23,126 bases of DNA. Origin: Desulfobulbaceae bacterium (lineage in GTDB: Bacteria; Desulfobacterota; Desulfobulbia; Desulfobulbales; SURF-16). A program made the translations under genes and the position numbers. Within the stretch, counting starts at the first letter, position 1. Every line of letters starts with the position of its first letter. The notes below the pieces were generated by a model. It was not told the origin of the DNA and searched no databases. It saw only the letters and a list, made by a program, of their open reading frames with translations. Positions 1-7,277 of this stretch are shown here, in pieces. The DNA lies in assembly GCA_023230525.1 (NCBI GenBank), contig JALNXE010000069.1, positions 1 through 23,126 of the forward strand, in the 5' to 3' direction.

Positions 1-200
1 CTTTTGTCCTCGGGCAGCAGGGAGGAGGGATAGGCGGACCGCAGATCCCGGTCGGTGATCATGCCGATCAGGCGCTGCTCTTCATCCACCACCGGCAGGT
101 GGCGGAACTTACGGGTATTCATCATTTCACGGACCTCAGGCAACAGGGTGCCCGGCGAAACAGTCAGCGCCGGTGAGGTCATATGACGCGCTATATACAT
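1..200 (-). CDS. CBS-domain protein, N-terminal part (truncated by window edge)
   Basis: The reverse strand reads from an ATG at 200 without a stop to the window edge, giving about 66 residues beginning MYIARHMTSPALTVSPG. This is the start of a CBS domain: an opening HMTSPALTV-type strand, then RKFRHLPVVDEEQRLIGMITDRDLR, which matches the usual pattern of one CBS motif. CBS pairs bind adenine nucleotides and regulate enzymes, channels or stand-alone signalling proteins. The start is supported by GGAG seven to ten bases upstream (GGAGTAAACA before ATG). The C-terminal part, and any partner domain, lies outside the window, so a stand-alone CBS-pair protein cannot be told from a larger fusion. 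Confidence 0.85.
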   Translation of the reverse strand, partial: MYIARHMTSPALTVSPGTLLPEVREMMNTRKFRHLPVVDEEQRLIGMITDRDLRSAYPSSLLPEDK

Positions 201-282
201 TGTTTACTCCTTTATCTACTCCACTTCTGACTCGATCCATCTTCCCGGCAAAGCAGTAATTTTATTCCCCGCTTGGAATTGA

Positions 283-348
283 GGAGCCAGAAGAATAGAA
301 AATGATTGATTTATTACGTTTTATTCCGGCTTTTAGTCTCCTGGCTCC
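283..348. repeat. Dispersed palindromic intergenic repeat, copy 1
   Basis: An AT-rich segment is bounded by an 8 bp inverted repeat, GGAGCCAG (283-290) and CTGGCTCC (341-348). It contains TTTATTACGTTTTATTC (310-326), whose exact 17 nt reverse complement occurs at 23078-23094 in the second copy. Similarity continues beyond the core (TCAAtCATTtTCT against TCAAcCATTcTGA). The element lies between the CBS gene and the end of the HDAC-like gene. It codes for nothing visible and looks like a small non-autonomous or REP-like repeat; that class is inference. Confidence 0.65.
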
Positions 349-430
349 TGCGTTCCCGGCAAACAGGGCGGCGATAACTTAAAAAACATTATCTGCTTTC
401 TGTAAGTTACAGTCACCCGGCAAGTTGAAT

Positions 431-1396
431 TTATTTGCACTTGGCCAGGCCAAGGAGATAACGTTCCACGCTGGCGGCCAGGGCTTCGAGATGATACCCG
501 CCTTCCAGTATGGACAGGAGCTTCCCCTGGCAATACCTGTCGGCCAGGGCAGCCATCCTCTCCCCGATCACGCCGTAAAGTTCCGTGCTGTAGGACAGTC
601 CTGACATGTCATCAAGCACATGCCCGTCAAATCCGGCGGAAACGATGATCCTCTCCGGCTGGAACAACTCCAGGGCGGGCTCCACGAATTTACTTAAGGC
701 GCGGAGAAACATGCTGTCGTCGGCGCCGGGCGGCAGAGGGATATTGAGGGTGGTGCCGACGCCTGGACCCAGTCCTTTTTCCTCGGCATAGCCTGTGCCC
801 GGAAAACTGAAGGTGGGATGTTCATGGATGCTGATATAAAAAACATCCGGGTCCTCCTCAAAGGCATCCTGGATGCCGTTGCCGTGATGGGCGTCCCAGT
901 CGATGACGGCTATTTTCCGCCGGCCGTAACGCCTTTGCCAGTAACGGGCGGCAACAACCGCATTATTGACGAAACAGAAACCCAGGGCCATGGCCCGTTC
1001 CGCATGGTGGCCCGGCGGCCGTATGCAGCTGAAAACCAGGTCGCTGCCCTGCTCCTCCAGCCAATCAATGCCGGTCAGACAGCCCCCGACCGCCAGCAGA
1101 ATCGCCTCATAGGATTCAAAGCAGATCTGATTGTCATGATGATCAATATAGGTCTGCCCTTTCAGCGCCGTTTCTTCCAGGCGGAAAAGATAGGGCTCCG
1201 CATGATAGACGAGGATATCCTCCCGCAGCGCTTTCCTGGCGATTTTTTCAGTGATGTACGGGAAAAGAGGGCTGGCCTTGAGCTGCCGGTCAATGAGACG
1301 CAGCCGCTCAGGGCATTCGGGATGGTCTCCGCCGCCTGTGTCATGTGCCAGGTAATGCGGATGATTGATTATGGTCAGAGGTCTGTAGGGCGTCAT
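431..1396 (-). CDS. Histone deacetylase family (class II/AcuC-like) zinc hydrolase
   Basis: This is a zinc-dependent deacetylase of the arginase/deacetylase fold, likely cytoplasmic. Bacterial members deacetylate acetylpolyamines, small amides or acetyl-lysine; the substrate here is not evident. With the ATG at 1396 the protein has 321 residues. Visible motifs are the opening HPECPERL, the general-base pair RPPGHH (H130, H131), the zinc ligands in IDWDAHHGNG (D168, H170) and AGFDGH (D257), and the C-terminal LEGGYH that carries the catalytic tyrosine. The site is therefore complete. The frame extends to a TTG at 1423, but neither start has a good ribosome-binding site; ATG was preferred because homologues begin close to the TIINHPHY strand. 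A promoter-like pair and a palindrome lie just upstream. The gene appears monocistronic. Confidence 0.9.
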   Translation of the reverse strand: MTPYRPLTIINHPHYLAHDTGGGDHPECPERLRLIDRQLKASPLFPYITEKIARKALREDILVYHAEPYLFRLEETALKGQTYIDHHDNQICFESYEAILLAVGGCLTGIDWLEEQGSDLVFSCIRPPGHHAERAMALGFCFVNNAVVAARYWQRRYGRRKIAVIDWDAHHGNGIQDAFEEDPDVFYISIHEHPTFSFPGTGYAEEKGLGPGVGTTLNIPLPPGADDSMFLRALSKFVEPALELFQPERIIVSAGFDGHVLDDMSGLSYSTELYGVIGERMAALADRYCQGKLLSILEGGYHLEALAASVERYLLGLAKCK

Positions 1397-1429
1397 GTAC
1401 AACGGGGTAAGAAAATTTTCCAACCTATT

Positions 1430-1445
1430 TAGGTATCAATACCTA
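1430..1445. promoter_or_regulatory. Palindrome (candidate operator) upstream of the HDAC-like gene
   Basis: TAGGTAT-CA-ATACCTA is a perfect 7 bp inverted repeat with a 2 bp centre. It lies between the promoter candidate and the start of the HDAC-like gene. Its size and place suit a dimeric repressor, but no regulator gene is adjacent and the motif is not one I recognise. Confidence 0.4.
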
Positions 1446-1456
1446 CACCACAAACT

Positions 1457-1485
1457 GATTTAGCTGCAAATGCCGTTTTTGTCAA
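1457..1485 (-). promoter_or_regulatory. Sigma-70-like promoter candidate for the HDAC-like gene
   Basis: On the reverse strand a perfect TTGACA (1480-1485) is followed after 17 bases by TAAATC (1457-1462), a weak -10 element. Transcription would start just before the palindrome at 1430-1445, so a protein bound there could block the polymerase. Confidence 0.4.
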
Positions 1486-1570
1486 CTACAACAATACGCG
1501 GTTGACAAAAAACCTTTGCCTCGCCCTCATGGGCGTCACTGCTGCGCGGCTCAGTCTCCCGGCAAACCGG

Positions 1571-1601
1571 TCAAACGTTTAAACGCTTCAACGCTTCAAC
1601 G
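1571..1601. repeat. Short tandem repeat, CTTCAACG units
   Basis: AAACGTTTAAACGCTTCAACGCTTCAACG-type sequence contains two exact 8 bp units plus a partial and diverged third. It is non-coding, and its role is unknown. Confidence 0.5.
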
Positions 1602-1852
1602 AATTTCAGCCTCGTCACGGCATTAAATGCACAGGATCGATTGACAACTGAAATCTGGCACGATAAGGTACAGGCCGATTTCGAGCCAGCACCGCCTTCC
1701 CGCTTTTTCCGGGAGTAACCGGCGCCTGGCTCTCTGCCGACAATGAACCAAGACTGCCCGAAGAGCACCACAGGGTCGTTTCCGGTCAACGGATAACCGA
1801 TGCAACACGCTGCTCATGAGGGCGAAAGGGAAAATACATTACAAAAAAATAA

Positions 1853-1866
1853 CTCGACACGTCGAG
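1853..1866. promoter_or_regulatory. Palindrome upstream of the radical SAM gene
   Basis: CTCGAC-AC-GTCGAG is a perfect 6 bp inverted repeat 21 bases before the start codon. It could be a small operator or a hairpin in the leader, close to the AGGAG ribosome-binding site at 1879-1883. The function is unknown. Confidence 0.35.
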
Positions 1867-1887
1867 AAATGCTGAAGCAGGAGCAAA

Positions 1888-4251
1888 ATGGTCATGAATC
1901 GAAACAGACAGACAGGCAGGACGAACTTTCTTTTCATCCATGTCAATGAATGGTCCACCATCGACTCTCCGGATACCATTCCCATCTCCCAGTCCTATGC
2001 GTTGGCCACTCTCAGGAAGCACGGCTACAGCGGCGCCATCCTTGGTGATTACAAGGGCAGCCCTCTGCCGCCACAACTCTTCCGTGACACCCTTACCGCG
2101 GAAAAACCGGATGTGCTCGGTTTTTCGGTTTACGAGGAAAACATCAACCGGGTGCTGGTCTGGGCCCGTTATGCCAAACAGCTCCGTCCCGGGATGCTGG
2201 TGATCCTGGGCGGCCCCCAGATCACCTTCATGCCGTGCGAGGCCCTGGCGCAGATGAAGGATGTTGACATCCTCTGCCGAGGGGAAGGAGAAACCGTCCT
2301 GCCCGCCCTTGGCCGGGCGCTGGAGGCGGGCAGAGCTCTCTCCGAGGTGCCGGGCATCTGTTACCTGGAGCAGGGAAAGGCGGTGGACACCCCGCAGCCG
2401 GACGTGGTGGAAGACCTTGACAGCCTGCCTTCCCCCTACCTGGAAGGGATCATTGATACTTCCGCCAAGAGCCGGGTAATTCTCCTTACCTCCCGGGGCT
2501 GCACCTCGCCCTGCACCTTCTGTTACACCACCCGGGCCAGCAACAAAAAGGTCCGGTTTCATTCCCTGGACCGGGTCATTGCCGAGATTAAGTATCTGCA
2601 GGCCAGGGGCATAAGCGACTTCTGGTTTGCCGATCCCAACTTCGCCTTTTCCCGCAGCCGGCTCGTTGCGCTCCTGCGGAGAATCATTGCCGAATGCCCG
2701 CCCATCACCTTCTGGTGCCAGACCAGATACAATCTCATGGATGATGAACTGCTCGAGCTGCTCAAAAAAGCCGGGGCCCATACCATCGCCTTCGGACTGG
2801 AATCGGCTGACCACGAGGTGCTGAGCAGAATCAAGAAGGGCCTGGATCCGGAAAAACTCGCCACCGTCATTGCCGAGGTCCAGCAGGCCGGCATCAACGT
2901 GGAGCTCTTCACCCTTTTCGGCCTGCCCGGAGAATCGTTCTCCCAGGCCCAGCAAACCCTGGACTTTGTCAAGGCCAGCCAGGTGCCCATCAACGGTAAC
3001 TCCATTTCCCAGCAGCTGCATCTCTTCTTCGGCATCCCCATCCTTGACGACCATGGGGCCCATGGCGTCAAGCCGCTGGCCAGGACCAAACCCGCCTATC
3101 AGAGCATCTGCCGCGATTTCGCCACAGAGGCCATGAGCGAGGAGGAAATCCGCTGGATGAGCATGCTGTGGCGGCTCAACCGCCAGGATTTCCAGGAAAA
3201 CGTCGCCACTGCTACCAACCTCTTTGAGGTGGCGGGCTTTATCACCGCAAACTTTCAGCCGCTGTCCTGCCGGCCGGAGGCCCTGCTCATGCTGGCGCAG
3301 ATTTATCTGTGCCTGGAGGAATTTCCTGCCGCCCACCAGTGCCTGATCCGGCTCAGGGAAAAATTCCCCCATGATCCCCGGGTCAAGCAGTTCCTGGCCG
3401 GGCCGTTTACCGGTTTTCGCTTCAAACGCCGGGGCATTGCCGAGCCAGGCTACAGGGTGATATACGACTGCAAGGGTATCGTCAACGGCCAGGTGGTCCC
3501 GGCCACCGAGGCCTACTATCAGGACGCCGTGCTGGGCAGCGGCAAACTGCTGGCCGATTTCGAGGCCGGGCTGCAGGGCATGAAGGCGGGCCGGGTGAGC
3601 CAGTTTCCGGTCAGCTTTCCGGCTGATTACGGCCACCGTGAACTCGCCGGCCGGACCGTCCTGTTCCAGGTCTTTCTCCATCAGGTGATGGAGCCTGCCA
3701 ATATGGCGCATCTGGACGCACTGCTGGATAACCCGCCGCAGAATATTTACCGCTTCAATGATCTCGAGGGTCTGCGCAAGCAGAATGAAAACCTGTATTA
3801 CCTGGTGCTGAAGGACTCCCTGCCCCAGAAGCTCATGCAGGAGATGACCGATTTTCTCAGCCTGATCAATTTCTACCTGAAACTGGGCTTCCGGCACCAG
3901 GCGGAACCCCTGCTTGACCTGCTGCCCCGGGACCAATCCACCCTTGAACATGCGGGCCGGATACTGCTGGCCAGCAACTGGCCGGATAAGGCGTATGAGA
4001 TCCTCAGCTCCATTGCCGGCAGCAGTTCGGAAGCGGACATCCACTGCGCCAAGGCCCTGATCAAGATGAAACGCTATGACGAGGCGGAAAAAATTGTCGG
4101 CTCCCCCTCTCATGCCCAGGATATCCAGGCCCTGGATCTGCGGGTGGGGCTTGCCTCACTCAGGCAGCAGCCCCTGGATGTCTACCTGGCCAGAATGGAC
4201 GACCTGCTTGACCGGCAGATCAGCTACATGCAGGCCGGGATGGCCGGATAA
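1888..4251 (+). CDS. B12-binding-type radical SAM protein fused to an FKBP/trigger-factor-like domain and helical repeats
   Basis: The protein has 787 residues. Residues about 15-150 resemble the cobalamin-binding fold of B12-type radical SAM enzymes (ISQSYALATLRKHGY, VLGFSVYEENINRV, VILGGPQITFMP, GEGE). The usual DxHxxG cobalamin histidine motif is not seen. The radical SAM core follows (about 195-400) with the cluster motif CxxxCxxC at C205, C209 and C212, then FWFADPNF and HTIAFGLESAD. Residues about 440-500 look like TPR helices. Residues about 518-603 read like a trigger-factor/FKBP prolyl isomerase domain (YDCKGIVNGQ, LGSGKLLADFEAGLQGMKAG, VSFPADYGHRELAGR, TVLFQVFLHQV). The last 180 residues are again TPR-like helices. 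AGGAG sits at 1879-1883, four bases before the ATG at 1888; an ATG six bases on is also possible. The substrate is unknown. The family suggests radical methylation or a related modification; the extra domains suggest a protein or peptide partner (inference). Confidence 0.85.
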   Translation: MVMNRNRQTGRTNFLFIHVNEWSTIDSPDTIPISQSYALATLRKHGYSGAILGDYKGSPLPPQLFRDTLTAEKPDVLGFSVYEENINRVLVWARYAKQLRPGMLVILGGPQITFMPCEALAQMKDVDILCRGEGETVLPALGRALEAGRALSEVPGICYLEQGKAVDTPQPDVVEDLDSLPSPYLEGIIDTSAKSRVILLTSRGCTSPCTFCYTTRASNKKVRFHSLDRVIAEIKYLQARGISDFWFADPNFAFSRSRLVALLRRIIAECPPITFWCQTRYNLMDDELLELLKKAGAHTIAFGLESADHEVLSRIKKGLDPEKLATVIAEVQQAGINVELFTLFGLPGESFSQAQQTLDFVKASQVPINGNSISQQLHLFFGIPILDDHGAHGVKPLARTKPAYQSICRDFATEAMSEEEIRWMSMLWRLNRQDFQENVATATNLFEVAGFITANFQPLSCRPEALLMLAQIYLCLEEFPAAHQCLIRLREKFPHDPRVKQFLAGPFTGFRFKRRGIAEPGYRVIYDCKGIVNGQVVPATEAYYQDAVLGSGKLLADFEAGLQGMKAGRVSQFPVSFPADYGHRELAGRTVLFQVFLHQVMEPANMAHLDALLDNPPQNIYRFNDLEGLRKQNENLYYLVLKDSLPQKLMQEMTDFLSLINFYLKLGFRHQAEPLLDLLPRDQSTLEHAGRILLASNWPDKAYEILSSIAGSSSEADIHCAKALIKMKRYDEAEKIVGSPSHAQDIQALDLRVGLASLRQQPLDVYLARMDDLLDRQISYMQAGMAG

Positions 4252-4258
4252 AAGAGGT

Positions 4259-4290
4259 GCCCCCCGGCAGAGCGGGAGTTCCGGGCGGGC
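4259..4290. terminator. GC-rich stem-loop between convergent genes
   Basis: GCCCCCCGG (4259-4267) can pair with CCGGGCGGGC (4281-4290) with one bulged base. It lies between the stop of the radical SAM gene and the stop of the chemoreceptor gene. No T-run follows, so it is only a possible bidirectional terminator. Confidence 0.3.
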
Positions 4291-4308
4291 AAATAATGGA
4301 AAGCTGGT

Positions 4309-5973
4309 TTAGAAATCCTCGAAATCATTGTCGCGTTCGGCAATATCTTTTTTTAATTCCAGTTTTTTTGGCGCAGCAAGGACCTTCCCCCGTTTCCGTC
4401 CGGCCTGGGCCGGCGGGGCAGATTGTTTCGCTGCAAATTTTGCCCCCGGGGCCGGGGCAACGGACTCACTGCCCCGGTCACCCCCTTTAAATAAGCGCAG
4501 CAGCTGCCGCACCACCCGCTTCATCTTGCCGGACTGCAGTTCCATCTGTTCCGAGGTCGCGGCGCATTGCTCCGCATTGGCCGCATTCTGCTGGATAACC
4601 TTGTCCATTTCCGTCACGGCAGAGTTGATCTGATCAATCCCCTTAGCCTGCTCACCGGAGGCTGAGGCGATTTCAGCCACCAGCTGGCTGACCTTGCCGA
4701 CACTGGTGGACACCTCGGCAAACGAGCTGTTTGTTTCGCTGACAAGATTTTTGCCATCCTTCACCTTGCGCACCGTTGTCTCAATAAGCCCGGCGGTGTC
4801 CCTTGCTGCATTGGCGGCTCGCAGGGCGAGATTGCGCACCTCGTCGGCCACCACGGCAAACCCCGCGCCGGCCTCCCCGGCCCGGGCGGCCTCCACGGCC
4901 GCATTGAGAGCCAGCAGGTTTGTCTGGAAGGCAATCTCGTCAATGGTTTTAATGATTTTCGAGGTTTCCGCGCTGGCTTTGGAAATTTCCTCCATGGAAC
5001 CACTCAGTTTGCCCATGGAATCATTGGCCTTGCCCACCAGCTGGCTTGCCTCCCGGGTAAAACTGTCGGCCTGATGCGCATTATCCGCGTTTCGCCTGGT
5101 CATGGAGGACATTTCTTCCAGGGATGCCGAGGTCTCCTCGATGGATGCCGCCTGCTCCGAAGCCCCCTCTGCCATGGCGAGGCTGGCGGCATTTAATTGC
5201 CTGGAAGAAACGCTTATCTGCTCGGCACTGGCATTGAGGCTGTTGATTTCCAGCACAACCGGCTTCACCACGGAGCGGCTGACAAACAGATAGACCATGC
5301 CGATCAGGATAAATACGGCAAACATGAACAGTGAAACGACGACCGCCGCATCAATTTTTGCCTGATCCACCATCTGCTGCAGAGGAATATAGACATTCAA
5401 CGACCCCAGCAGGATATGCCGGTTCATATCGGCCTGATCATTTTCCACCTTGGCAATATGGCATTCGGCACAGCCGATGAACACATCGCTCCACAGGGGA
5501 ATGGCCACCCGCAGAAAGCCGTTCTCAATCTTTTCGACTTTGCTCTCGCCATTCAACAGAGCTCTTCCCGCTTCCGTTTCAAAGGGGATCTGTATTTTCG
5601 TATTGTCGCCGCCCAGCGGGGCGAATTGGAAAAGCTGCTTATCGCCAATCAGCCTCACCCGCGGCTTATCCGCGCCATGGTCATGAATAACAGCCTGATC
5701 CACGGCAAAAATCGTCCGGTTCCAATCATCCAGGATCTTTTTCCTTTCCTCAGGATTGCCTTGGGTCCGCTGAAAGTCTTCATGGAATTTGGTGGTGGAA
5801 ACCATGAACATCTGCACGGTTCTGGCCAGCAGATCATCGGCATTAGCCCGGGCGTCATCATGGGCGCTATTGATGTTGCGCTGGTACATGAAAACCGCAA
5901 AGAAACAGGCTGAGACAACTCCGATGAGAATCATCATCCCGGAAATTTTCAATCTGAGCGACATGTTATTCAT
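4309..5973 (-). CDS. Methyl-accepting chemotaxis protein with c-type haem (CxxCH) periplasmic sensor
   Basis: A 554-residue inner-membrane chemoreceptor. TM1 is at about 11-30, a periplasmic sensor at 31-208 and TM2 at about 209-231. The signalling domain follows, with the highly conserved hairpin tip (IAFQTNLLALNAAVEAARAG, then GFAVVADEVRNLA). The sensor contains CAECH (168-172), a haem c attachment motif, in a DUF3365-like context (NGFLRVAIPL...C.ECH). Such receptors are thought to sense redox state or small ligands such as oxygen or NO. A long linker ends in DFEDF (550-554), which fits the x-aromatic-x-x-aromatic pattern of the CheR/CheB tethering pentapeptide. No clear HAMP is seen after TM2. 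The start at 5973 has GGAG ten bases upstream and a promoter-like sequence behind it. No other che genes are in the window, so it must signal to an unlinked CheA/CheW. Confidence 0.93.
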   Translation of the reverse strand: MNNMSLRLKISGMMILIGVVSACFFAVFMYQRNINSAHDDARANADDLLARTVQMFMVSTTKFHEDFQRTQGNPEERKKILDDWNRTIFAVDQAVIHDHGADKPRVRLIGDKQLFQFAPLGGDNTKIQIPFETEAGRALLNGESKVEKIENGFLRVAIPLWSDVFIGCAECHIAKVENDQADMNRHILLGSLNVYIPLQQMVDQAKIDAAVVVSLFMFAVFILIGMVYLFVSRSVVKPVVLEINSLNASAEQISVSSRQLNAASLAMAEGASEQAASIEETSASLEEMSSMTRRNADNAHQADSFTREASQLVGKANDSMGKLSGSMEEISKASAETSKIIKTIDEIAFQTNLLALNAAVEAARAGEAGAGFAVVADEVRNLALRAANAARDTAGLIETTVRKVKDGKNLVSETNSSFAEVSTSVGKVSQLVAEIASASGEQAKGIDQINSAVTEMDKVIQQNAANAEQCAATSEQMELQSGKMKRVVRQLLRLFKGGDRGSESVAPAPGAKFAAKQSAPPAQAGRKRGKVLAAPKKLELKKDIAERDNDFEDF

Positions 5974-6385
5974 GATGTAATATCTCCATTGCAGGGTGTC
6001 CGCTGCCGGCCCTTGAATTGCCCGCCATTCTATCCATTATTAATAGCACTATATAATTTTTTAAAATTCATTATCAACAAATATATTCAACCATTTAAAA
6101 TTGTTAGGAAATGATACTGGGGACCGGTCTCCCGGCCAGTGTTTATTTAAGAAAAATAATCGATGCTTGCTAAAAATCTGGCAATTGCCGGCAATGCCGA
6201 TTATTTTGCATACCCGCCAGACGGGTTCCCTCTCAATTCGGCAGCTGCTGCCGTCTCTGCGACTGGATGCCGATATTATTTTATACAACTGGTTAGGGGC
6301 TCAGGTGTTATAACAGCCCTTTATCCGTGCCGTCATGCCGGCCTGGTTCCAGCAGGAAAGAATTTCTGACTATTGCGACGAATCC
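5974..6385. other. Intergenic region between divergent chemoreceptor and GGDEF genes
   Basis: About 410 bases, AT-rich near 6030-6180. It holds the chemoreceptor promoter candidate. The short frames on both strands have no ribosome-binding site or recognisable product. Sequence at about 6329-6360 resembles common interspersed 'GTCATGCCGGCxTGGTTCCAG' intergenic sequence, which argues against coding there. Confidence 0.55.
6050..6077 (-). promoter_or_regulatory. Sigma-70-like promoter candidate for the chemoreceptor gene
   Basis: On the reverse strand TTGATA (6072-6077) is followed after 16 bases by TATATA (6050-6055). Transcription would begin about 70 bases before the start codon at 5973. 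I did not see a convincing sigma-28 or sigma-54 element. Confidence 0.45.
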
Positions 6386-7249
6386 ATGGAAAATGTCACC
6401 TTTTACCTCATGCACGGACTGTTACTTGCCGGGACGGCCATTCTGGCCATCGCCCTCTTCCCGGTCTGGAAACTGACCAGGGAGCTGCCCGCCGGCTCCC
6501 CCCGCGCACTGTGGAATGTCCTGACCCTGCTGATCCTCTTTTTTATCGCCGGTTACATTACTTACGCCTTTGTCAACTGGAGGAGCTGCAGCTCTTTTTC
6601 CGAGCTTCTCGTGCCCGGCGTGTTTCTGGGAGGCGCTCTTTTTGTGCTGCTGGTCTGCTCCCTGTCTTTTAAAACGGTCACTGACCTCCAGCGGATCAAT
6701 ATCCTTGAGCAGGAAAACATCTCCGACCCCCTGATGGCCATTTTTAACCGCCGCTATCTGGATCGGCGCCTCAAGGAAGAGTTTCTGCGCTCGCAAAGAT
6801 ATGATCTGCCCCTGGCCATCCTGCTGCTGGATATTGACCGGTTTAAAACGGTCAATGACACCTGCGGACACCAGACCGGGGACCTTGTGTTAAAAAAACT
6901 CGCGCAGCTTATCTTAGCAACCGTAAGGGATATTGACATTGTGGCGCGCTTTGGCGGGGAGGAAGTGTTGGTCATCATGCCGAACACCACCGCGGCCCAC
7001 GCGGCTGTTCTGGCTGAACGTTTACGCCACAGAATTGCCATCGAGGAAATGGCCACCCAGGATGAGGAAACCTGCCATCCAGCCATCAAAATAACCGTGA
7101 GCATCGGGGTGGCGGGCTTCAACCATGGCCGGACGACCTCTGTTGACCTCCATACCCTGATCAAAAATGCCGACAAAGCCCTCTATCAGGCAAAAAATGA
7201 TGGCCGCGACAGGATTGTGGTCATCGGCCCGGACAGCGCGGCCGGCTGA
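6386..7249 (+). CDS. Membrane-bound GGDEF diguanylate cyclase (GGEEV variant)
   Basis: 287 residues from the ATG at 6386. Three hydrophobic helices (about 9-28, 43-63 and 74-94) anchor it in the inner membrane. They are followed by a short helix (SFKTVTDLQRINILEQENISDPL) and a GGDEF domain from about 113. The domain shows DPLMAIFNRRYLD, the metal/substrate segment LLDIDRFKTVND, the inhibitory site RDID (R181, D184) five residues before the active loop, and the active loop GGEEV (190-194) where GGEEF or GGDEF is usual. It would make cyclic di-GMP from two GTP; the catalytic glutamate is present, so activity is likely, with product inhibition through the I-site. The frame is open back to an ATG at 6335, but the extra 17 residues overlap repeat-like intergenic sequence, so the later start is preferred. 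Neither has a clear ribosome-binding site. No sensor domain other than the membrane part is seen. Confidence 0.88.
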   Translation: MENVTFYLMHGLLLAGTAILAIALFPVWKLTRELPAGSPRALWNVLTLLILFFIAGYITYAFVNWRSCSSFSELLVPGVFLGGALFVLLVCSLSFKTVTDLQRINILEQENISDPLMAIFNRRYLDRRLKEEFLRSQRYDLPLAILLLDIDRFKTVNDTCGHQTGDLVLKKLAQLILATVRDIDIVARFGGEEVLVIMPNTTAAHAAVLAERLRHRIAIEEMATQDEETCHPAIKITVSIGVAGFNHGRTTSVDLHTLIKNADKALYQAKNDGRDRIVVIGPDSAAG

Positions 7250-7263
7250 TCAGCAACAGGGGA

Positions 7264-7277
7264 AAACCCGAGGGTTT
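7264..7277. terminator. Small inverted repeat between convergent stops
   Basis: AAACC-CGAG-GGTTT spans the 26 bp gap between the GGDEF stop and the stop of the E2-like gene. The stem is only five or six base pairs and there is no long T-run, so termination here is a weak suggestion. Confidence 0.25.

Larger units (their letters stand above)
1424..1887. other. Intergenic region between the divergent HDAC-like and radical SAM genes
   Basis: About 460 bases without a convincing gene. It holds the HDAC promoter candidate, two short palindromes (1430-1445 and 1853-1866) and a small array of CTTCAACG units near 1571-1601. The short open frames here have no recognisable product and no ribosome-binding site. 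Confidence 0.6.

Noticed and set aside
1786..4113. 775-residue open frame antisense to the radical SAM gene
   Set aside because: No recognisable domain, low-complexity G/Q/H-rich composition typical of the antisense shadow of a GC-rich gene, and the opposite strand has clear motifs.
6061..6369. Small frames between the chemoreceptor and GGDEF genes
   Set aside because: AT-rich promoter DNA with no start signal or recognisable product.
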